Shown piece by piece: positions 14,381-18,203 of a stretch of DNA of 18,203 nucleotides (position 1 is its first letter; each line of letters opens with the position of its first letter). The notes below the pieces were generated by a model. The model was not told the DNA's origin and did no database searches. It was given only the letters and a program-made list of their open reading frames with translations. The position numbers and the translations under genes are program-made. The stretch spans positions 1-18,203 of the forward strand of contig JBAZSR010000058.1 in NCBI GenBank assembly GCA_041662295.1, read 5' to 3'. Source of the DNA: JACQWX01 sp041662295 (GTDB lineage Bacteria > Elusimicrobiota > Elusimicrobia > UBA1565 > UBA9628).

Positions 14381-15500
14381 GGAAGCCCCCGTGACCGCCA
14401 AGGGCGTCCCATTCGTCGACCTCTCCCTCCAGCGCCGCGAGCTCGGCGCCTCCCTCGAAGAGGCTGTCAAGGCCGTGGTTGAGAAGGGAGACTTCATCCT
14501 CGGCGCCGCGGTCGAGCGCTTCGAGGCGGAGTTCGCCTCCTACCTCGGGGTCAAGCACTGCGTGGGCGTGGCAAACGGCTCGGACGCCATCCACCTGAGC
14601 CTGCGAGCGCTGGGCGTGGGCGAGGGGCACGAGGTCATCGTCCCGGCCATGACCTTCGCGGCCTCGGCGTTCGGCGTCTGCTACGCCGGGGCCAAGCCCG
14701 TGTTCGTGGATGTCTCGGAATCCAACTGCGGCCTCGACCCGAACCGCGTCGAGGCGGCCCTCACGCCGAAGACCCGGGCGATCCTGCCCGTGCACCTCTA
14801 CGGATTCCCGGCCGCCATGGACGAGCTCAGGGACATCGCGGCCAGGCGCGGCCTCTTCGTGGTCGAGGATGCCTGCCAGGCCCACGGAGCCCTCTACAAG
14901 GGGAGGCGCACCGGCGCCCTGGGAGACGCGGCAGCGTTCAGCTTCTTCCCCTCCAAGAACCTCGGGGCCCTGGGCGACGGCGGCATGGTCGCGACCTCGA
15001 GCGACGAGGTCGCAGAGCGCGTCCGCCTGCTGCGCCACTACGGCCAGCCCGCCAAGTACGTGCACGAAAGCGTGGGCTACAACAGCAGGCTCGACACCCT
15101 CCAGGCCGCGGCGCTGAGCCTCAAGCTTCCCAGGCTCGACCGCTGGAACGCCCAGCGCCGCGAGGCAGCCGGGCTCTATCGCGCCCTGCTCGCCCACACG
15201 CCCGTGGGCCTCCACACAGCCCTGAAGGAAACGGAGCCCGTGTTCCACGTCTTCTCCGTGCTCACGGAGCGGCGCAACGAGCTCCAGGCCTTCCTGAAGG
15301 AGGCCGGGATCGCCACCGGGCTCCACTACGACAAACCCCTGCACCTGCAGAAGTGCTTCCTCGAGGCCGGGGGCCAGGCAGGGGACTTTGCGACCGCGGA
15401 GAAGGTCGCGGCCCAGACCCTGTCTTTGCCCATCTTCCCGGGCATCACCAAGGAGCAGGTCGAGTCCGTCGCGGAGCGCGTCCGCGCGTTCTTCCGCTAG
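14370..15500 (+). CDS. DegT/DnrJ/EryC1/StrS-family PLP sugar aminotransferase
   Basis: 376 residues, a fold-type I aminotransferase that puts an amino group on a keto-sugar nucleotide, usually from glutamate. Seen: VPFVDLSLQ at the start; GVANGSDAIHLSLRALG for PLP phosphate binding; VEDACQAHGA with Asp167 contacting the PLP ring nitrogen; SFFPSKNLGALGDGG with Lys196 as the PLP lysine; and GYNSRLDTLQAA. The length is normal. AGGAGG four bases before the ATG is a strong ribosome-binding site although the start lies inside the preceding gene. In the cassette it should convert the 3-keto product of the oxidoreductase to the 3-amino sugar (WlbC/WbpE or GnnB type). Position 3 rather than 4 is inferred from the oxidoreductase partner. 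Its TAG shares the palindrome CTAG (15497-15500) with the stop of the convergent gene. Confidence 0.94.
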   Translation: MAAKEAPVTAKGVPFVDLSLQRRELGASLEEAVKAVVEKGDFILGAAVERFEAEFASYLGVKHCVGVANGSDAIHLSLRALGVGEGHEVIVPAMTFAASAFGVCYAGAKPVFVDVSESNCGLDPNRVEAALTPKTRAILPVHLYGFPAAMDELRDIAARRGLFVVEDACQAHGALYKGRRTGALGDAAAFSFFPSKNLGALGDGGMVATSSDEVAERVRLLRHYGQPAKYVHESVGYNSRLDTLQAAALSLKLPRLDRWNAQRREAAGLYRALLAHTPVGLHTALKETEPVFHVFSVLTERRNELQAFLKEAGIATGLHYDKPLHLQKCFLEAGGQAGDFATAEKVAAQTLSLPIFPGITKEQVESVAERVRAFFR

Positions 15501-16276
15501 GGACTCGAGCGCAGACTGCCGGTCAGGGTGTTCCCCATGCCGAGGGGCTGACGGCTCGTGATGCGCGCCTTGCCGCGGGCGGGCATGTCGACGTCCCATG
15601 TCTCCCCGGCCTTGCTGGAAAGGCGCAGGGACACGGGCTTGTCCCACGGGTTGTCGATCAGGTACGCGTACCTGTCGCCTTCCATGCCTAAGGGGATCAG
15701 CGAGCCGAAGAGCTTGCCTTCAGGCGGCGGGCCCGCCTGAGAGGAGGTCCCCCCGGCTGCCGCGACGGCCCCGAGCGCGGTCTGGACCATGGCTTGGAGG
15801 TCTCCTGCCACGGACTCCAGAGGGTCGGCTTGAGCGTTGCCCAAAGGAGTCGGACTCCCCAACGGCATCTTTGAAAGCCCGGTCATGGGCTTCAAGCGGG
15901 GACGGGGGACAGGCTTGGGAGCGGGAGGCGCTTGCGGCGCAGGGTCAGGGGCTGTCTCCGCACCCGAGCGGGGGACGGGCCTTGGGAGCAAGGCCTCTGG
16001 CTGGACCTCGATGACGAACGAGACCCGGCCGTCGCCCTGTTGTGCCGCGGTCCCGACCACTGCGATGGGCTCGGGATCAGGGGGCATCGTCGAAGCCGCT
16101 GGCGACGGGAGGGCGGGAACCCCGGCCGGGGCCTGAGGGGGCCGGGACCGGAACAGGAAGGCGAGGCCGAACCCGGCCAAAAACACGACGGCGAAAGCCG
16201 CCTTGCCGAGGAACGCGCCCCAGCGGCTCTCGCCTCTACTGGCAGACCTGGACGTCGTTTTCGGGTCAGCCTCCAT
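15497..16276 (-). CDS. Proline-rich single-pass membrane protein, unknown function
   Basis: 259 residues. A basic cytoplasmic N-terminus (1-22, Lys/Arg/Ser-rich) is followed by one membrane helix (about 23-42, GKAAFAVVFLAGFGLAFLF) and a long Pro/Ala-rich linker (about 45-140, with PKPVPRPRLKP). The C-terminal domain (about 185-259, GSLIPLGMEGDRYAYLIDNPWDKPVSLRLSSKAGETWDVDMPARGKARI) looks like a small beta-sandwich. The layout of anchor, Pro-rich spanner and periplasmic tip resembles TonB- or secretion-type bridging proteins, but I see no TonB signature. It starts six bases after the stop of the HExxH gene, so it is the last gene of that operon. GGAGG is present but 12 bases from the ATG, longer than usual. 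Low-complexity content means homology may be hard to detect. Confidence 0.75.
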   Translation of the reverse strand: MEADPKTTSRSASRGESRWGAFLGKAAFAVVFLAGFGLAFLFRSRPPQAPAGVPALPSPAASTMPPDPEPIAVVGTAAQQGDGRVSFVIEVQPEALLPRPVPRSGAETAPDPAPQAPPAPKPVPRPRLKPMTGLSKMPLGSPTPLGNAQADPLESVAGDLQAMVQTALGAVAAAGGTSSQAGPPPEGKLFGSLIPLGMEGDRYAYLIDNPWDKPVSLRLSSKAGETWDVDMPARGKARITSRQPLGMGNTLTGSLRSSP

Positions 16277-16282
16277 GGGCTA

Positions 16283-16759
16283 CTAGCGCCTCCATCCGTC
16301 GCGCTTGATTTTTTCGGCTTCCCTCTTCGACCGGCTATCCCCGTTCCCGATACCCCCGGAACGCGGTCCATCTCCCGAGGAATCCTCGCTCCCATCACCA
16401 TCCGCACCACCGCTGGAACCAGCGCCGGGGCCGGGCCTGGCGGGTCCGGACCCGCCAGGAGACTGTGGAGTGTAGGTCCTTGCGACCTCGATGCTGAGCG
16501 CATTGAGTTCCCTGCCCAGGAAGTACACGGCCTCCCCCCGCTCCTGCGCCTTCACCTGGGCCTTCTTGGCGAGGAGGATCCTGTCGAGCAGGTCGCGCGG
16601 ACACCCCGTCAATCCCGTGAGGACTGACTCCGGGACCATGAAGACGAGGTTGATGTCGATATGGGTGATCGTGTGATAGTAGATGTCCAAAGTCCAAGCC
16701 TCCTCGATGGAGAACCCGCCCGGAGAGGAGCAGCCCCTCCTTCCATATCCTGGAGCCAT
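16283..16759 (-). CDS. Displaced C-terminal part of the HExxH protein (frameshifted)
   Basis: This frame carries what appears to be the real C-terminus of the gene that starts at 18075. It encodes FSIEEAWTLDIYYHTITHIDINLVF, then a helical stretch (LLDRILLAKKAQVKAQERGEAVYFLG... LNALSIEVA), and a Gly/Ser/Pro/Asp-rich tail ending KIKRDGWRR. Third codon positions are strongly G/C from about 16735 onward. The other frame over 16609-16733 gives a Ser/Thr/Arg-rich string typical of a wrong frame. One extra G in the GGGG run (minus strand, 16737-16734) would join both parts into one protein of 597 residues. The ATG at 16759 has no ribosome-binding site and lies inside the upstream frame, so an independent gene is less likely. 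Confidence 0.65.
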   Translation of the reverse strand: MAPGYGRRGCSSPGGFSIEEAWTLDIYYHTITHIDINLVFMVPESVLTGLTGCPRDLLDRILLAKKAQVKAQERGEAVYFLGRELNALSIEVARTYTPQSPGGSGPARPGPGAGSSGGADGDGSEDSSGDGPRSGGIGNGDSRSKREAEKIKRDGWRR

Positions 16760-18075
16760 TCCACCGATAAGTCGATGTCCTGGCTGACCCCCCAGACCAC
16801 TTCCCGGCAGGCCTCCTGGAACCGATCGGCAGGGATCCGACCAGCCCCGCCGAACCGTTCCACCCACATCTCGAACATCTTGAGCCCGCATCCCTTGACC
16901 TTCGCGTTCACGGCGTACCTGTCGGGGAAGCCCGGCTCGTGCCGATTCTTGCTGAAGGCGGCATACAGCATCGCGAAACGGTCCGCCTCATCCGTCCACA
17001 TCCCTCTTGGGTCGAAGCATGCCCGCCCTGCCAGCGCTGCGAGCCCGTCAACCGCTTCTTGCGCCGCCCGCAGTTCTGCCTGCCTGCGGCCAGCCTCCTC
17101 CCGGGCGGTCCGCTCCGCCTGCTCCCTCTTCTGCCGCTCCGATATCTCCTCCGCCGCCCGCCGGGCCTTCTCCGTCGCTTCGACGAAGGCGTCCTCGATG
17201 CTCGCGGACTCCTTCTTGATCTCATCGAGTTCCCCGGGGACCCGCGGCAACAGCGCGGCCGGGCTGGAAGGCATCCACCCGAAGCGCTTTTTCCAGCTCT
17301 CGTTTTCGACCTTCTTCTCATACTCCCTAATCTGGAACTCGGCCTCGGCGGAGAACGAACTGACTTCAACGGTGGACAAGCCGATCCTGCCCACAATCGC
17401 CCTAGTCTCCCGCCACGCCTCCACCTCGAGTTCGTTGAACGTCTTCTTGTCTCCTTTCCCCTTGGTGATGAACTGCTGAAAGTGAAAGAACTCATGATGC
17501 AGGACGACGGCCAGGTCTCCGGCGCGGGTGAAGGCACCATAGGGCCGATACGCGGAGCGGACATTGGACATCACCTTGGTGACACCGTCGAGGTCCGCGA
17601 TGGCGAGCGGCTCCTGCCCGGTCTGGGGATCCACCGCACGCAGAAGCTTGACGATCTCCCCTCCGGACCCGACAGCGTACCGCTCCTCGTTGTCTCCGGC
17701 CACGGGGACCCATTCGACCTTCCTCCCCTTGAACTCCGGGACCTGGATCTCCCCCCTCTGAGGGAGAGCGCGCAGCCGCTCGTCGACCGGGACGATGTCG
17801 TAGACCCTCAGGACCTCATGAATGGCCATGTTCCGCCGCCGATCGCGCTCCTTGCGTAGGCCGGCGAGCGCAGCCTCATCCGCGCTCGTCCAACCGCCGT
17901 AGGGGCGCCGGAGGCTCCGCACTTTCTCCGCGGCCTGGACCTTCGAGTCAAAAACGTTGGACTCGTCCAGAAGCATCTGGATGACGGTCACGGGCCCCTG
18001 CGACGCGGGAGCCCTGATGGCCCAGACCTCGTGCCCGAGGACGGAGAGGGTGACAAGCGCAAGCAGCAGCCTCAT
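16609..18075 (-). CDS. Exported HExxH putative metallopeptidase, reading frame broken near its 3' end
   Basis: Starts at the ATG at 18075, which has GGAGG seven bases upstream and overlaps the preceding stop as ATGA. A signal peptide (about 1-20, LLLALVTLSVLG) suggests export. Residues 193-198 are HHEFFH, a zinc-binding HExxH motif (His194, Glu195, His198), followed by NELEVEAWRE (214-223) whose Glu residues could supply the third ligand as in gluzincins. A charged coiled coil rich in Glu/Arg/Ala spans about 285-345. I recognise no named family. Residues 1-447 are credible; beyond about 16734 this frame becomes a Ser/Thr/Arg-rich string to its stop at 16609, and the true continuation lies in the frame ending at 16283. 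Either the assembly lost a G in GGGG, the gene is newly broken, or a -1 slip occurs. Upstream is an unknown partial gene; downstream is the proline-rich membrane protein. Confidence 0.78.
   Translation of the reverse strand: MRLLLALVTLSVLGHEVWAIRAPASQGPVTVIQMLLDESNVFDSKVQAAEKVRSLRRPYGGWTSADEAALAGLRKERDRRRNMAIHEVLRVYDIVPVDERLRALPQRGEIQVPEFKGRKVEWVPVAGDNEERYAVGSGGEIVKLLRAVDPQTGQEPLAIADLDGVTKVMSNVRSAYRPYGAFTRAGDLAVVLHHEFFHFQQFITKGKGDKKTFNELEVEAWRETRAIVGRIGLSTVEVSSFSAEAEFQIREYEKKVENESWKKRFGWMPSSPAALLPRVPGELDEIKKESASIEDAFVEATEKARRAAEEISERQKREQAERTAREEAGRRQAELRAAQEAVDGLAALAGRACFDPRGMWTDEADRFAMLYAAFSKNRHEPGFPDRYAVNAKVKGCGLKMFEMWVERFGGAGRIPADRFQEACREVVWGVSQDIDLSVEWLQDMEGGAAPLRAGSPSRRLGLWTSTITRSPISTSTSSSWSRSQSSRD
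16734..16737 (-). other. Probable frameshift site in the HExxH gene
   Basis: The minus strand reads GGAGGGGCTGC here. Coding signal leaves one frame and enters the -1 frame at this GGGG run. From 18075 to 16283 there are 1793 bases; adding one makes 598 codons exactly, which fits a single missing base. Confidence 0.65.
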
Positions 18076-18203
18076 GGCTTCACCTCCACATCGATGAAGG
18101 GCGTCGCGACCCGCACCCATGAAGGCTCGCCCGGCCTCCCATCCCCCATCCCGACGGTCTTCGTGTCGAAAGCGTAGTTATAGACGGCCCGGACCCGGAT
18201 CCT
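18072..18203 (-). CDS. C-terminal end of an unknown protein (5' part beyond the window)
   Basis: The minus strand is open from the right edge for 43 codons and ends in TGA at 18074-18072, overlapping the ATG of the HExxH gene as ATGA. The visible residues begin RIRVRAVYNYAFDTKTVG and end ATPFIDVEVKP. Alternating polar and hydrophobic positions suggest beta strands, such as the edge of a secreted or surface beta domain. High third-position GC and the tight coupling support real coding. It is too short to name, but it is presumably co-transcribed with the HExxH protein and the proline-rich membrane protein. Confidence 0.65.
   Translation of the reverse strand, partial: RIRVRAVYNYAFDTKTVGMGDGRPGEPSWVRVATPFIDVEVKP

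Noticed and set aside
14358..15647. Open minus-strand frame opposite the aminotransferase
   Set aside because: The + strand encodes a complete DegT enzyme with the PLP lysine; the antisense translation has no family features.
16609..16733. The Ser/Thr/Arg-rich tail of the HExxH frame as a real C-terminus
   Set aside because: Composition is that of a wrong frame, and the alternative frame over the same bases shows natural protein composition and high third-position GC.

Overview
The window is bacterial, GC-rich (roughly two-thirds G+C by eye) and densely coded on both strands. The longest non-coding stretch is about 196 bp. I see no rRNA, tRNA, CRISPR array, transposase or phage gene. Several traits suggest a GC-rich member of the Elusimicrobiota or a nearby deep-branching Gram-negative lineage: PurN fused to PurH, a fused FtcD-cyclodeaminase, and a secretion signal plus Ala/Pro-rich stretch in front of a HAD-MFS polypeptide. 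That placement rests on gene architecture and is tentative.

Left part (1-3209, + strand): a purine operon with the 3' part of purM, a purN-purH fusion joined to it by an ATGA overlap, and a small membrane protein gene. Next (3406-4664, - strand) is a two-gene unit, a DUF6868-like small membrane protein coupled by a GTGA overlap to a membrane-anchored M28 zinc aminopeptidase. Divergent from it (4761-5714, +) is an exported transglutaminase-like protein. A small hypothetical protein (5757-6125, -) is divergent from a YchF-like protein (6248-7303, +) whose nucleotide-binding motifs are degraded.

Centre (7313-12651, - strand): a 1155-residue polypeptide combining a signal-like N-terminus, HEAT-like helices, a HAD phosphatase and an MFS transporter, and upstream of it ftcD, encoding a formiminotransferase-cyclodeaminase. 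Between ftcD and the next, divergent operon lies a perfect inverted repeat with 32-bp arms and a 2-bp centre, next to the promoter elements of both directions. It is the most striking non-coding feature here.

Right part: a three-gene nucleotide-sugar cassette (12750-15500, +: Gfo/Idh/MocA oxidoreductase, left-handed beta-helix N-acyltransferase with a zinc ribbon, DegT aminotransferase), which fits synthesis of a 3-acylamino-3-deoxy sugar nucleotide for surface polysaccharide. It converges on a minus-strand operon (18203-15497) holding the end of an unknown gene, an exported HExxH protein whose reading frame appears broken by one missing base, and a proline-rich single-pass membrane protein.

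Two genome habits recur. Operon partners are joined by 4-base ATGA/GTGA overlaps (four junctions). Several first genes lack a Shine-Dalgarno sequence and carry a -10-like box 6-8 nt before the start codon, suggesting leaderless transcripts. One-carbon folate metabolism is a shared theme: both halves of PurN-PurH consume 10-formyl-THF, and FtcD feeds the same cofactor pool.
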